64,000 bases of DNA from Drosophila miranda (lineage: Eukaryota > Arthropoda > Insecta > Diptera > Drosophilidae). The notes beneath the pieces were generated by a model. It did no database searches and was not told where the DNA came from. It worked only from the letters and a program-made list of their open reading frames with translations. The stretch lies in assembly GCF_003369915.1 (NCBI RefSeq), contig NW_022881614.1:11863001-11927000 (forward strand), read 5' to 3'. Each line of letters opens with the position of its first letter. Within the stretch, counting starts at the first letter, position 1. Both the position numbers and the translations under genes were made by a program. This document shows, piece after piece, positions 52,560 to 63,814 of the stretch.

Positions 52560-53611
52560 ACTTACATTTCTTTATCAAATCTGATTAGATCTATCTATCT
52601 CGGTAGTGCCAAAAATTGAGAGTGGTTTTTGTTCCTGTTAACATCCTTGATCAGATAAAGACCTGTCCTGCGGTGCTTCAATTTCACGTGGTCCACGGTC
52701 TATAAAACGTAGGCAACATGAGGTTGGTACCACATTTGTTCAAAATTCGCCCGACTTAAACCGAACTAAATGTGTTCCAGTCCCACCTGAACGATAGGTG
52801 GCCAGGGCTGAGGGCGACGCGCCATCTATCGGAAGTCCAGGGAGGCTCGATGGTGTACTGGGGATATAACTAATAGAATAGGATTAGTTATATGTATTAG
52901 TAAGGGAAAAAGGGGATAAATAGGAGTGAAAATATTAGAAAACGTGGATTGGATTATGGAAATCGTGGAGCGTGGACGGAAGAGTAACGTCGAAATTTGA
53001 AATTTTGTGCTTAAAACAGAAAGTTTGAAGTGAGTACAGAAAAAGCGGGCGAGAAAATAGGTTGTAATGCAGAAAATTTTACTCACAGCCGGCAAGGAAG
53101 ATAGCCACCAGAACCGGGCCAGAAGGTTTCCTGGAGAGGAACACTGGAGTTCGAGAAAGTCGACTGCAGAGAAGAAGACTGTCCAACGTGAACCTGAGTG
53201 AGTTCGTTCCAGTTGCGCGTGTGTGAGCGAAGTAGCGCGGGACGTGTGAAGGGGAGGGTGAAAGAGGACGATTTAGCTGCCAGGGCGATTCTAGCCACAC
53301 CGCACGATCGTTGCATCGCCTTCCAGTGCGTGCCACACGTTTGGTCTCATTCACCACGTAAAAACCCGAAACCCTATTCACACACACACACGCGCACACG
53401 TATACACGGACCTATATAAATTTAGGGCTGACCGGCCACGGCCAGCGATCGCCCGCGTCGTTTGGACTTAAAGGAAAAAAAAAACATAATCCGCACTCAA
53501 AACACCGTTCCACATTAAATGTTATTTTGTTCTGTGTGTTGTCCTTTATTTAGTATTTAGTATTAGAGTAAACCGTTTAACGTAAAATCTTGGCCATTGA
53601 ACTAAATATGT
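52560..53611. other. Unassigned DNA with LTR-like right end
   Basis: No conserved protein. From about 53340 the sequence looks promoter-like on the plus strand: a CA microsatellite, TATATAAATT at 53412-53421, then a GC-rich stretch with CGGCCACGGCCAGCG and, after about 100 bp, a T-rich stretch. This could be the end of an LTR, with the gag-like frame starting at 63815 as its gag, the two now separated by nested insertions. This is conjecture. Confidence 0.3.
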
Positions 53612-53872
53612 AACGAGGGGGAACGTTGTGAGTTGCTGCGGACACCGCAACTCTACGGTTATACCCGATACTAAGTCAGTATGGCTTTCCTCCGGCAGAC
53701 GCCGCTAATATTAAACGACACGACAAAGAGTGCGTGCGAGAGAGACAGAAAATCAGTCTGAGCGTGACGTCGGGCGCTGCGTAGCCACTGCAAATTGATT
53801 TGTTCCTATTGGCTATAAAAATGATCTGATCTGATCCAGATTCAGCAATCTGATAGATATGGTCATTATCTA

Positions 53873-54266
53873 TGTTTGAGATGCCAAGCTTTTTTAGCAC
53901 CTATGTGTTTCAAAATGAAAAGAGATTTTGGGTTAAACTTTATAATTCGTATTTAATCTTGGTGGCTTAGCGGAAGCCGATTGCTTGCTATTGCCAGATA
54001 AACTTTATGCGAGATCGATATGCATCTTATTTGCAGAGGGGTTAGCATAGAACTAAACTATAAACGACGGCGTTAGATCAAAGTGATTGCCGAAGTGGCG
54101 GCAGCAGATCAAAGTAGTTGCCGAAGTGGCGGCGGCAGAGAGCCCCTTTAGCGGGAGAGCGCAGCAGCTCTGCAGAACGTCAACGTTTTACAACATAGGC
54201 GGCTCTCTCTGCTCATACAATAATAATGTTAAAGTTACGGTTATTCTTCAGCGGCTGGCCCGAACA
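53873..54266 (-). repeat. 3' LTR of BEL/Pao element
   Basis: 394 bp, about 96 percent like its partner. It contains a doubled motif ATCAAAGT(G/A)-TTGCCGAAGTGGCGGC. Confidence 0.9.
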
Positions 54267-57200
54267 TTCTACCCCCGTTGGGAGCTAGTCTCTCAACAGA
54301 TTCCTTAAGGGGCAGCAAACATAGCCGAGTGACGGCCCTCCTGATGTTTCCTGAGGATGTCTTCAGGTCAGCGACGCGACACACTCCGTCCTTGCCCAAA
54401 ACGACATCGACCACTCTAGCCAGTGGCCAACGCATTGGAGGAAGATTTTCGTCCTTCACCAGAACGAGGTCGTTCTTGCAGATGTTTTGCGCGGTGGTAC
54501 GCCACTTTGCGCGCTCTTGCAAAAGAGTGAGATACTCTTCGCGCCAACGGCTCCAAAATATTTGCTGTAGTTGCCGCTGCCAGCCATCCAGACGGTTGTA
54601 GTTCAGCTTCGTTAGGTCAGGCTCGAGGATTTGCTCATGGGGGCCGCCTAAAAGCAGATGAGCAGGAGTCAAAACGTCTAAATCATCAGGATTTTCTGAA
54701 AGCGAGAGCAAAGGGCGAGAGTTAACAATTGCAGTGATCTGACAGATCAGAGTGCGCAGCTCGTCGAAGCTAAGCACAGATGGTCCAACTGAGCGGTACA
54801 GGTGATATTTTGCGGTCTTCACGGCCGCTTCCCACAACCCGCCAAAATGCGGAGAGCGAGGTGGGATGAAACGCCAGTCGATCGAGTCAGCCAAGCAGGA
54901 TTCGTGGACCTCCTTCATATGCGGTTCGCTCAGACAAAGCTTCGTTAGCTCCAGAAGCTCGTTCTTGGCCCCAACGAAGTTTGTCGCATTGTCCGACCAA
55001 ATTTGACTTGGCCTTCCTCGAGTGGAAGTAAAACGCTTTAGTGCGCCTAGAAACGATGCGGTGGTCAAATCCTTTACGAGCTCCATGTGTATAGCCTTAG
55101 AAGTGAAACAGATGAATACGCTAATGTAGCACTTGATCGCAGGCCTCGTGCGGATTTCTGATCGGTAGAAAAAAGGTCCACAGTAATCTACTCCAGTGAC
55201 TTAAAAAGCTCGAGATCCTTCCAAACGTTCCTTAGGTAGGTCTCCCATGATGTGTTCGACCATGCGCGGCCTAGTCCTGAAGCATCTCACACATCTGCTG
55301 ACGACCCTTGACACTGCCTTAACACCTCCAATGGGCCAATATTCCAGCCGAATTTTGGATAGCAAGGCGCGAGGTCCGGCATGGAGGTTTCTTTCATGAT
55401 AATATCTTATCAGCGCAAAGGTAATGGAATGTCCCTTTGGCAGAATGAGCGGGTGCTGAGCGTCAAATCCTAGCGATGAGTTGCCAAGACGACTTCCAAC
55501 TCTAAGTAGTCCAGAATGATCGATAAACGGGTTGAGCGAACTAATAGAACTGGATTTCATGACTTGACCATTGCGCCGAATCTCCTTTATGTCCATCCAC
55601 AAATTTGAATGAATGAATGTGTCGAATTAGAAGATGCGTTCCTTGCCGAATATCAGAAACGGTGAGTCCTGGATGCCTAAAACGATGTATAAATGTATGC
55701 ATGTAGGCGAATGTGCGCTGCATGCGAAAGAATGAATTCGCAAATTTGCATCCGGACGTGAGATCGGCATGTGGAGACGTGATTAGCAATCCTCTCTTGC
55801 GAAGCTCCAAAGTTGCTATGTTGTTAGATGGAGATACAGGCCACTTATCCTTGGAGCCTAGCAAAAATGATGGGCCGTGAAACCATAGCTCTGACTGGAT
55901 AAGATGGTTGGGAAGCGAGCCTCTCGAGAGAATATCAGCAGGATTTAACGATGTGGGAACATAGCGCCATTCCATGGCTGCCGTCAACTCCTGAATTGAT
56001 GCCACTCGATTTGCCACGAAAACTTGAAATTTAGCTGGCTCGTCCCTAATCCAAGATAATGCTGTTGACGAATCCGACCAGCAATAGAACCGACCTGTAA
56101 AGATTCCCATGTCCTTTACATTCTGCATGATTTTCGCAAGCAAATGGGCTCCACTTAATTCCAGCTTAGGAATCGATATAGTCTTTAGCGGCGCCACTCG
56201 CGACTTTGAGCACAAAACGTGGCTCAAAGACTGGGCTTCCCTGGACACGACATACACACAAGCGCCATATGCTTCTAAGCTGGCATCACAGAATCCGTGA
56301 ACTTCTGTAGCCACACTAGAACGAAGAACCAAGCGAGGAAATGAGATCCGAGAAATGCTTGCCAAACTATTTCTCAAGTCCATCCAAGTTGAATGCAACG
56401 CTGAGGGTAGGCTTTCATCCCAATCCAAATTTTCTCTCCAAAGCTGCTGAAGGAAGATTTTGCACCTGACAATGACTGGATTTATCAATCCAAGAGGGTC
56501 GTAGAACCGCGCAATCGTAGATAAAACCGACCGCTTTGATGGCTTTGAGTTTGTGTCCAGTGCGGACAAGGCAAAAAGCAGCTGATCCGAAGCAGGGTCC
56601 CACGCTAAGCCGAGAGTTTTGGCAATGTCGCTTCCATCATTAAACTTTAGGAACTTCTCTATGTCATCTTCAGGGGTTCCCTCAAGTACTTCCTGGTGGC
56701 TGGAGCACCATTTCCTAAGTCTAAAATTACCACGGGACAGTAAAGCTGATGTTTTGTGCATCTTGACCATGACCTGTGCGACCGAATTACCGCCCGAAAT
56801 AAGGTCATCCATGTAAAACTCCTGCCGCAGAGTAGCTGAGCCAAGAGGGTAGGACTCACCCTCGTCGACGGCCAGCTGGTGCATTGCGCGGACCGCTAAA
56901 AATGATGCAGCCCTCGTCCCGTATGTGACGGTGTCTAATGTGTAGACTTGAACCTCGGACTCGATGGAATCTCGCCATAGGATGCACTGATACAAATTGT
57001 CGGGTGGAGACACTCGTACGCAGCGGTACATTTTACAAATGTCCCCAGTGAGAGCGACTGGATATGTTCGAAAGCGAATCAATATGTTAAACAATGCAGG
57101 CTGAATAACAGGGCCTGTCATCATCACATCATTTAGAGAATATCCAGTTGATGTAGCTGCGGATCCGTCGAAAACGACACGGAGTTTTGTCAACGTACTG

Positions 57201-58324
57201 TCCTCCTTTAGGACACAGAGATGAGGCAAGAAATATTTGCAGAGGCTACGGGAATCAGGGTTGACTTGGTGCATATGATGCAAATCAATGTACTCCCTCA
57301 TAAAGGCGGAATACCGCTCCTTGAGTGTAGGATTACGCTCCAGTTTTCGCTCCAGACTGATGAACCGTCGATAAGCCTGAGCATAAGATTCTCCTAAACG
57401 ATCAGTATTGTTATTTAGCGGCAGACGAACTGCATACTCCCCGGATGGCAACCGTGAAAGGTGGCTTACGAAATGTGCTTCACAATCGTCTTCTTCTTTG
57501 GTATTCAAACCAGCCTCCACACAATTCTCGACTTCCCAAAACATACGAAGAGTTTTATCCAACCTTGCTTCCATCTCAGCTATCAAATCTGGACAATTGT
57601 GCGTAGCCAAAAGCGCCGAGCTTGATACCTTCTGTCCACCGCCAGATACGATCCACCCAAGCCGGGTCTTCTGCAGAAGAGGCAGTCCATCGGTTAGTTT
57701 GATTGGCCCTACGCAGAGGAGATCATAAAAAACGCTCGCACCAATGAGAAGATCAACCCGTTGAGGATTGAAAAATGCAGGATCAGCGAGCTGAATGTTA
57801 GATGGAATACGCCAATCGGATACATTTACTGTCATACTTGGTTGAGAATCGGTAATCGTGGGGGCGATGAGAGCAGTAAGTGTAGTTGTGTAAGCAGAGG
57901 TGCGAGAATGCATACAAATGCTTATGGTGGATCCCTCAGTAGAAACGCTGGTATCGCCCAGCCCAGACACAAGTGCAGACGATTGAGTTCTCCTAAGCTG
58001 AAGCTGCTGGGCGAACCTGGATGTGACGAGATGCAGCTGCGATCCTGAATCTAAGATGGCACGACAAGGAACTAAAACGCCAGACCGATTCTTTACGAGA
58101 ACCACGGCTGTAGCCAGAAGCACGACATCAGAGTGAAGACCTTGGGCAGCAAGAGAGGTAGAGGAAGGTAGAGACGAGCTGCTACCAGAATTTTGAGCAA
58201 CGGAAAGAGTGCCCGGTTGAACGGCCAGATCGGGAGGAGTAATACCTGGGCAGCCTTGTGTTGTGGGCTGTATACTATCGAAGTGCAACAAACTACCTAC
58301 CGCCGCATACTCGACATTTTCCAC
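54241..58324 (-). pseudogene. BEL/Pao pol (protease-RT-RNase H-integrase), broken
   Basis: A 927-codon frame (58324-55541) has an aspartic protease motif (CRAILDSGSQLHLV), the BEL-type RT with LRVVFDGSA, YQCILWRD and YMDDLISGG, and an RNase H region (VHGFCDASLEAYGACVY; YCWSDSSTALSWI). A frameshift near 55560-55600 moves reading into the next frame (integrase zinc region, HPLILPKGHSITFALIRYYH… CVRCFRTRP), which ends at an in-frame TAA at 55201-55203. The same frame resumes with the integrase core (VDYCGPFF, WSDNATNFVGA, FGGLWEAAVK) to 54241, past the LTR boundary at 54266. No env frame is seen. Confidence 0.88.
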
Positions 58325-59363
58325 TATTGCATGCGCGGGTCCGGTGCCCCGGCTTTAGGCAATTGAAGCATAGAGAAAGCTTCTTCAGTTCTTTGTGGCG
58401 CAGCAACGGTGAGAGATTTCCTAATATCTTGCACGAGTATATTCCATGGCCCGCTGAGTGGCAAAAGACGCATACAGACGGGTCGGCGGAAGAGTTGGAA
58501 GCTAAAAACGTTTTCTTAACCTGCGTATAGGAATGGTTTTTTCCCACCTTATCGCTACTAGCGTGTGTCGCTGTAGCATATTCCAACCGCTCCATTTTCT
58601 GGCAGCGTTGCTGCAAGAATTCGAAGAATTCCTCTGCGGTAGGTATAGCATCCGACGATGTGTGCTCCTCCCATTTGGTTTGCGTCTTCGAATCCAACTT
58701 CTGCAGCAGCATGTTGATGACCATGAATCCTGAAATCTCCTCAGCAGTTCCCAATGTCTGCAACGCTCGCATGTGTAAATTGACTGCATCCGAAAACTCC
58801 CGAAGCCTTTTAGCAGAAGGCGAGTCTACCCTCTGCTGGAATTTCTCGATGTCACTGAGATCCGCATCCGCTTCAATCACCGATTTGAACATTGCCATAA
58901 AATCCGAGAACTCGACGTATCCACCAGAAAATTTAGGCACCTTCAGCTCAGGAAGTCGCTGCTGGTGAGCCATGATGATGGTACTATGTCCGGAATGGCT
59001 TGGCAGAGTCGTAGAATGGGCAGCGGCGTGTGACTGGCTTACTTCAACAGCAGCCAGCAACTCAGCTTTCAACGATATGAAAAGAGTATCGAAGATTTCG
59101 CGCAGCTCACTCCCAATCTCGTTTTGATCGAGGGACTCCAACTCATTATGGGCCTTATTAAATTCCTCTCGAATTTCTGCCAACATATCAAGGCGCACCT
59201 CGACTTCCGCGGCGGTCAGCTTATCGATTTTATTCCCCGCGAAGGATTCGCCAAGCCTGTGCAATCGATCATATAATGACTGACTTTTACGCTTATACAG
59301 ACTCAGTCTGGAATCAGCCACCACAATATTTCCGCCCGCGCCTGTATTCGGATCGATGTCCAT
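58293..59363 (-). CDS. BEL/Pao gag, ends prematurely at a frameshift
   Basis: Start chosen at MDIDPNTGAG (59363); an upstream in-frame stretch is less likely to be translated. The protein contains LPELKVPKFSGGYVEFSDFMAMFKSV and NMLLQKLDSKTQTKWEEHT, typical of BEL/Pao gag, and zinc knuckles CVFCHSAGHGIYSC and CFNCLKPGHRTRAC. BEL elements usually fuse gag and pol in one frame; here gag stops at 58293 just after CRVCGGR and pol continues in the +1 frame, consistent with a small indel. Confidence 0.8.
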   Translation of the reverse strand: MDIDPNTGAGGNIVVADSRLSLYKRKSQSLYDRLHRLGESFAGNKIDKLTAAEVEVRLDMLAEIREEFNKAHNELESLDQNEIGSELREIFDTLFISLKAELLAAVEVSQSHAAAHSTTLPSHSGHSTIIMAHQQRLPELKVPKFSGGYVEFSDFMAMFKSVIEADADLSDIEKFQQRVDSPSAKRLREFSDAVNLHMRALQTLGTAEEISGFMVINMLLQKLDSKTQTKWEEHTSSDAIPTAEEFFEFLQQRCQKMERLEYATATHASSDKVGKNHSYTQVKKTFLASNSSADPSVCVFCHSAGHGIYSCKILGNLSPLLRHKELKKLSLCFNCLKPGHRTRACNSGKCRVCGGR

Positions 59364-59683
59364 GTTAACCGTTGTGCAATTCGACACAATAATGGAAAAT
59401 GAAATACCGCTTAAGCGACGATGTATAGACGCGAGAGCGAGAATGCAAGACACGAAAAGTCAAGAACCGCGGCTGCAGCTGCGCAGAGAATGAGAGATTC
59501 GACGCTTAAAGTACCGGAATTTGTCTATAAATATTCCAGCCGCACTCTCACTGAATTTGCACTTCAAACTGTTTTTCAACGTGCACCCAAATGTATTTGT
59601 TGGTAGTTAAACTACCCAACAACAAAATATTGTATAAATAATAAGTGTTTTAACGGAACGCGATTAAGCAATAGTTTTATATC

Positions 59684-59700
59684 ACGTCGGGGGGTCACCA
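59684..59700 (-). promoter_or_regulatory. Primer binding site of BEL/Pao element
   Basis: On the minus strand TGGTGACCCCCCGACGT lies one base inside the 5' LTR, where a tRNA-complementary site is expected. I cannot name the tRNA with confidence. Confidence 0.55.
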
Positions 59701-59701
59701 A

Positions 59702-60096
59702 TGTTTGAGATGCCAAGCTTTTTTGGCACCTATGTGTTTCAAAAATGAAAAGAGATTTCGGGTTAAACTTTATAATTCGTATTTAATCTTGGTGGCTTAG
59801 CGGAAGCCGATTGCTTGCTATTGCCAAATAAACCTTATGCGAGATCGATATGCAACCAATGCGCAGAGGGGTTAGCATAGAACTAAACTATAGACGACGG
59901 CGTTAGATCAAAGTGATTGCCGAAGTGGCAGCAGCAGATCAAAGTAGTTGCCGAAGTGGCGGCGGCAGAGAGCCCCTTTAGCGGGAGAGCGCAGCAGCTC
60001 TGCAGAACGTCAACGTTTTACAACATAGGAGGCTCTCTCTGCTCATACAATAATAATGTTAAAGTTACGGTTATTCTTCAGCGGCTGGCCCGAACA
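59702..60096 (-). repeat. 5' LTR of BEL/Pao element
   Basis: 395 bp, TGTTTGAG to CCCGAACA, followed by target duplication ATCTA at 60097-60101. Confidence 0.9.
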
Positions 60097-60225
60097 ATCT
60101 ATGATTCTGCGTTTTTAGTTTTCTCGAATGTGCAATATTGTGGATGCAACAGATTTTCGTCCTTTGTGTGGGCGGAAGGGGGTGGGGCGAAACTTTGAGA
60201 TACACGTTTTATAGTAAGATCTAAC

Positions 60226-62331
60226 AGGAGTGCGGATACCAAATTTGGTTACTCTAGCCTTAATAGTCTCTGAGATTTTTGAATATCCCCAGATTTTCGT
60301 CCTTTGCGGGGGCGGAAGGGGGTGTGGCGAAATTTTGAAACAAACTCGTCTCGGTCCTATATATTAGGAGTGTGGATACCAATTTTGGTTGCTCTAGCTT
60401 TTATAGTCTCTGAGATCTAGGCGCTAATGTTTTACTCTAAGCAAAGCCGCCTATGCTACGTGTGTGTTAGAGAGAGACAGGGCGAGAAAAAATAAAATTG
60501 TTTTCTTGATGCTGGCTATAATAATAAAACGATCCAATTCAGATTCCGCAGTCTTAAAGATATGGTCATTCTCTACAATTCTACGTTTTTGGTTTTCTAA
60601 TATCTTTAAAATTGTGGATGCCACAGATTTTCGTCCTTTGTGGTGGCGGAAGTGGGCGGGGCGAAGTTTTGAAATATTTTTGTAGCAGTGACATATCACA
60701 GAAGTCTGGATCCAAAACATCGTTGCTCTAGCTCTTATAGTCTTTGAGCACAAGGCGCTGAAGGGGACGGACAGACGGACAGACGGACGGACGGACAGAC
60801 AGACAGGGCTCAATCGACTCGGCTATTGATGCTGATCAAGAATATATATATGTACCTTATGGGGTCGGAAACGATTCCTTCTGGACGTTACACACATCCA
60901 CTTTTACCACAAATCTAAAATACCCCAATACTCATTTTGAGTATCGGGTATAAAAACACCAACACCTTTCACGAACCTAAATCTGCGATCAGCTGTTCAG
61001 TGCCAGAAGATTAACCCTTAGTGGGTGACGCGGGGGTCCCATCAGTCCACCGTATTTGGTCGAGCGATTTGTGGAAAAATATTGTTTATTGTTTATGTCC
61101 CGGGGACCCTTAACAAGAGCTCTTGGTATGTTAAGTCTCCGTAGGGGCCCGAGTTAAATTAACTCCTGTAAAACTGGATCCACTCATCTACACATATGCC
61201 ATTACGTATGGGTGAGGGTATCCCTGTTGATTGAACGAAATTTCAGCAGTTATTTCCTTGTTTGCCTTTGTGTCGAACAGGAGTGCGGATACCAAATTTG
61301 GTTACTCTAGCCTTAATAGTCTCTGAGATTTTTGAATATCCCCAGATTTTCGTCCTTTGCGGGGGCGGAAGGGGGTGTGGCGAAGTTTTGAAACAAACTC
61401 GTCTCGGTCCGATATATTAGGAGTGTGGATACCAAATTTGGTTGCTCTAGCTTTTGTAGTCTCTGAGATCTAGGCGCTAATGTTTTACTCTAAGCAAGGC
61501 CGCCTATGCTACGTGTGTGTTAGAGAGAGACAGGGCGAGAAAAAATGAAATTGTTTTCTTGATGCTGGCTATAATAAAAATACGATCCAATTCAGATTCC
61601 GCAGTCTTAAAGATATGGTCATTCTCTACAATTCTACGTTTTTGGTTTTCTAATATCTTTAAAATTGTGGATGCCACAGATTTTCGTCCTTTGTGGTGGC
61701 GGAAGTGGGCGGGGCGAAGTTTTGAAATGTTTTTGTAGCAGTGACATATCACAGAAGTCTGGATCCAAAACATCGTTGCTCTAGCTCTTATAGTCTTTGA
61801 GCACTAGGCGCTGAAGGGGACGGACAGACGGACAGACGGACGGACGGACAGACAGACAGGGCTCAATCGACTCGGCTATTGATGCTGATCAAGAATATAT
61901 ATATGTACTTTATGGGGTCGGAAGCGATTCCTTCTGGACGTTACACACATCCACTTTTACCACAAATCTAAAATACCCCAATACTCATTTTGAGTATCGG
62001 GTATAAAAACACCAACACCTTTCACGAACCTAAATCTGCGATCAGCTGTTCAGTGCCAGAAGATTAACCCTTAGTGGGTGACGCGGGGGTCCCATCAGTC
62101 CACCGTATTTGGTCGAGCGATTTGTGGAAAAATATTGTTTATTGTTTATGTCCCGGGGACCCTTAACAAGAGCTCTTGGTATGTTAAGTCTCCGTAGGGG
62201 CCCGAGTTAAATTAACTCCTGTAAAACTGGATCCACTCATCTACACATATGCCATTACGTATGGGTGAGGGTATCCCTGTTTATTGAACGAAATTTCAGC
62301 AGTTATTTCCTTGTTTGCCTTTGTGTCGAAC
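60226..62331. repeat. 1053-bp direct tandem duplication
   Basis: 60226-61278 and 61279-62331 are nearly identical direct copies with an exact 1053-bp offset (for instance AACAGGAGT at 60223 and 61276; TGTCGAAC at 61271 and 62324). The unit combines the inner 730 bp of DINE-1-like copy A and about 325 bp of other sequence. Three bases of microhomology (AAC) sit at the junction. Very few differences are visible, so it is recent. Confidence 0.9.
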
Positions 62332-62678
62332 GTTTTGGTGTTTCTTTGTGGTTAGTGATAATTTTGAGTATAGCTATTTATTAATGAGAAAGATGAAATT
62401 GTCAATTTATAATTATTAAAGCTTGGATTTATACTGAAGCATGATGCCGTAAATTTAAAATAGAGGGAGGACGCGTGGCGTACGCCATGGATTAGGCCAG
62501 CCGTTACCGTTCCAGCAGAGGGTGGCCAAAATGAACGTTGTGTTTGGTCACAGGTAGGGCGGGCGCGCGAAGTGATAACACCCAAGCTTCACCCACTTGA
62601 TAGCCGTCTGTTTATGATTTTCTTTGTCTGTAGGTTGTTGTTAGTTTTGATGTCCCGAGAAGTAGTATTGCTCCTTTT
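60953..62678. other. Spacer between the inverted DINE-1-like copies
   Basis: Outside the duplicated DINE-1-like segment (61279-62005) this is unfamiliar sequence present twice (60953-61278; 62006-62331) followed by a single stretch 62332-62678. It contains no clear coding frame. It could be the interior of a foldback-type element or host DNA between two independent insertions. Confidence 0.4.
61279..62005 (-). repeat. DINE-1/INE-1-like partial copy B
   Basis: The second tandem copy of the inner part of copy A, starting (minus strand) at TATACCCGATACTCA and truncated where the duplication begins, so it lacks the 3' stem-loop end. Confidence 0.85.
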
Positions 62679-63790
62679 TATACCCGATACTCAAAATGAG
62701 TATTGGGGTATATTAGATTTGTGTTAAAAGTGGATGTGTGTAACGTCCAGAAGGAATCGTTTCCGACCCCATAAAGTATATATATTCTTGATCAGCATCA
62801 ATAGCCGAGTCGATTGAGCCCTGTCGTCTGTCCGTCCGTCCGTCCGTCCGTCTGTCCGTCCCCTTTAGCGCCTAGTGCTCAAAGACTATAAGAGCTAGAG
62901 CAACGTTGTTTTGGATCCAGACTTCTGTGATATGTCACTGCTACAAAAATATTTCAAAACTTCGCCCCGCCCACTTCCGCCCCCACAAAAGACGAAAATC
63001 TGTGGCATCCACATTTTTAAAGATACGATAAAACCAAAAACGCAGAATCGTAGAGGATGACTATATGTTCTAGAGTGTAAAATCTCAACCAGATCGTATA
63101 ATTATTATAGCCAGAATCAAGAAAACAATTTCATTCTTTCTCGCTCTGTCTCTCTCTAACACACAGGTTTCATGGTCGGCTGTGCCAATTGCAAAATATG
63201 AGTTCAAGGATCTCAGAACCTATAAGAGCCAGAGCAACCAAATTTGGTATCCACACTCCTGTGATATCGGACCTTGACCGTTTCATGTCCAAATTTCGCC
63301 ACACCCCCTTCCGCCCCCGCAAAGGACGAAAATCTGGGGATATTCAAAAATCTCAGACACTATTAAGGCTAGAGTAACCAAATTTGGTATCCGCACTCCT
63401 GTTAGATCTTACTATAAAACATGTATCTCAAAATTTCGCCCCACCTCCTTCCGCCCACACAAAGGACGAAAATCTGTTGCATCCACAATATTGCACATTC
63501 GAGAAAACTAAAAACGCAGAATCATAGATAATGACCATATCTATCAGATTGCTGAATCTGGATCAGATCGGATCATTTTTGTAGCGAAAAGCAAGAAATC
63601 AATTTTCAGTGGCTACGCAGCGCCCGACGTCACGCTCAGACTGATTTTCTGTCTCTCTCGCACGCACTCTTTGTCGTGTGGTTCAATATTAGCGGCGGCT
63701 GCCGCAGGAGAGCCATACTGACTTAGTATCGGGTATAACTGTAGAGTTGCGGTGTCCGCAGCAACTCACAACGTTCCACCTCGTTTTTTT
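62679..63790 (+). mobile_element. DINE-1/INE-1-like element copy C, complete
   Basis: 1.11 kb, plus orientation: TATACCCGATACTCAAAATG start, TATATTCTTGATCAGCATC, GTCCGTCC array, several internal repeats of an ACGAAAATCTG(T/G)GG motif, terminal GTATCGGGTATAAC, stem-loop GAGTTGC…GCAACTC (63744-63767) and CGTTCCACCTCGTTTTTTT tail. This order of modules matches INE-1 (a non-autonomous Helitron/Helentron relative) as I remember it. No coding capacity. Confidence 0.8.
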
Positions 63791-63814
63791 GTAATATTGG
63801 TGTTGCTCGGTGCA

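Larger units (their letters stand above)
53873..60096 (-). mobile_element. BEL/Pao LTR retrotransposon, inactive
   Basis: A 6224-bp element transcribed leftward with LTRs of 394 bp (53873-54266) and 395 bp (59702-60096) that begin TGTTTGAG and end CCCGAACA. The 5-bp target duplication ATCTA flanks it (53868-53872 and 60097-60101). The LTRs differ at about 15 positions including one cluster of several bases, so it is older than Osvaldo-like copy 1. The YMDD-bearing reverse transcriptase and gag motifs are BEL/Pao-type. It landed inside DINE-1-like copy A. Confidence 0.9.
53612..60952 (-). mobile_element. DINE-1/INE-1-like element copy A, split by a BEL/Pao insertion
   Basis: About 1.1 kb in two pieces (53612-53872 and 60102-60952), orientation leftward. 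Its start on the minus strand is TATACCCGATACTCAAAATG; it contains the CCCATAAGGTACATATATA, CTTGATCAGCATCAATAGCC and GTCCGTCC-type tracts characteristic of INE-1, and ends in an inverted GTATCGGGTATA motif, a stem-loop (GAGTTGC…GCAACTC, about 53630-53653) and a CGTTCC-CCTCGTT tail, matching the known INE-1 3' end plan. It is nearly the mirror image of copy C at 62679-63790. Confidence 0.8.

Noticed and set aside
53079-53419. Small overlapping frames near 53.1-53.4 kb
   Set aside because: Short, different on each strand, with low-complexity termini from a CA microsatellite; no conserved motif.
60451-61773. Repeated open frames within the DINE-1-like segments
   Set aside because: They read through the GTCC array and AT-rich repeats of a non-coding element, and copies differ by frame-disrupting changes.
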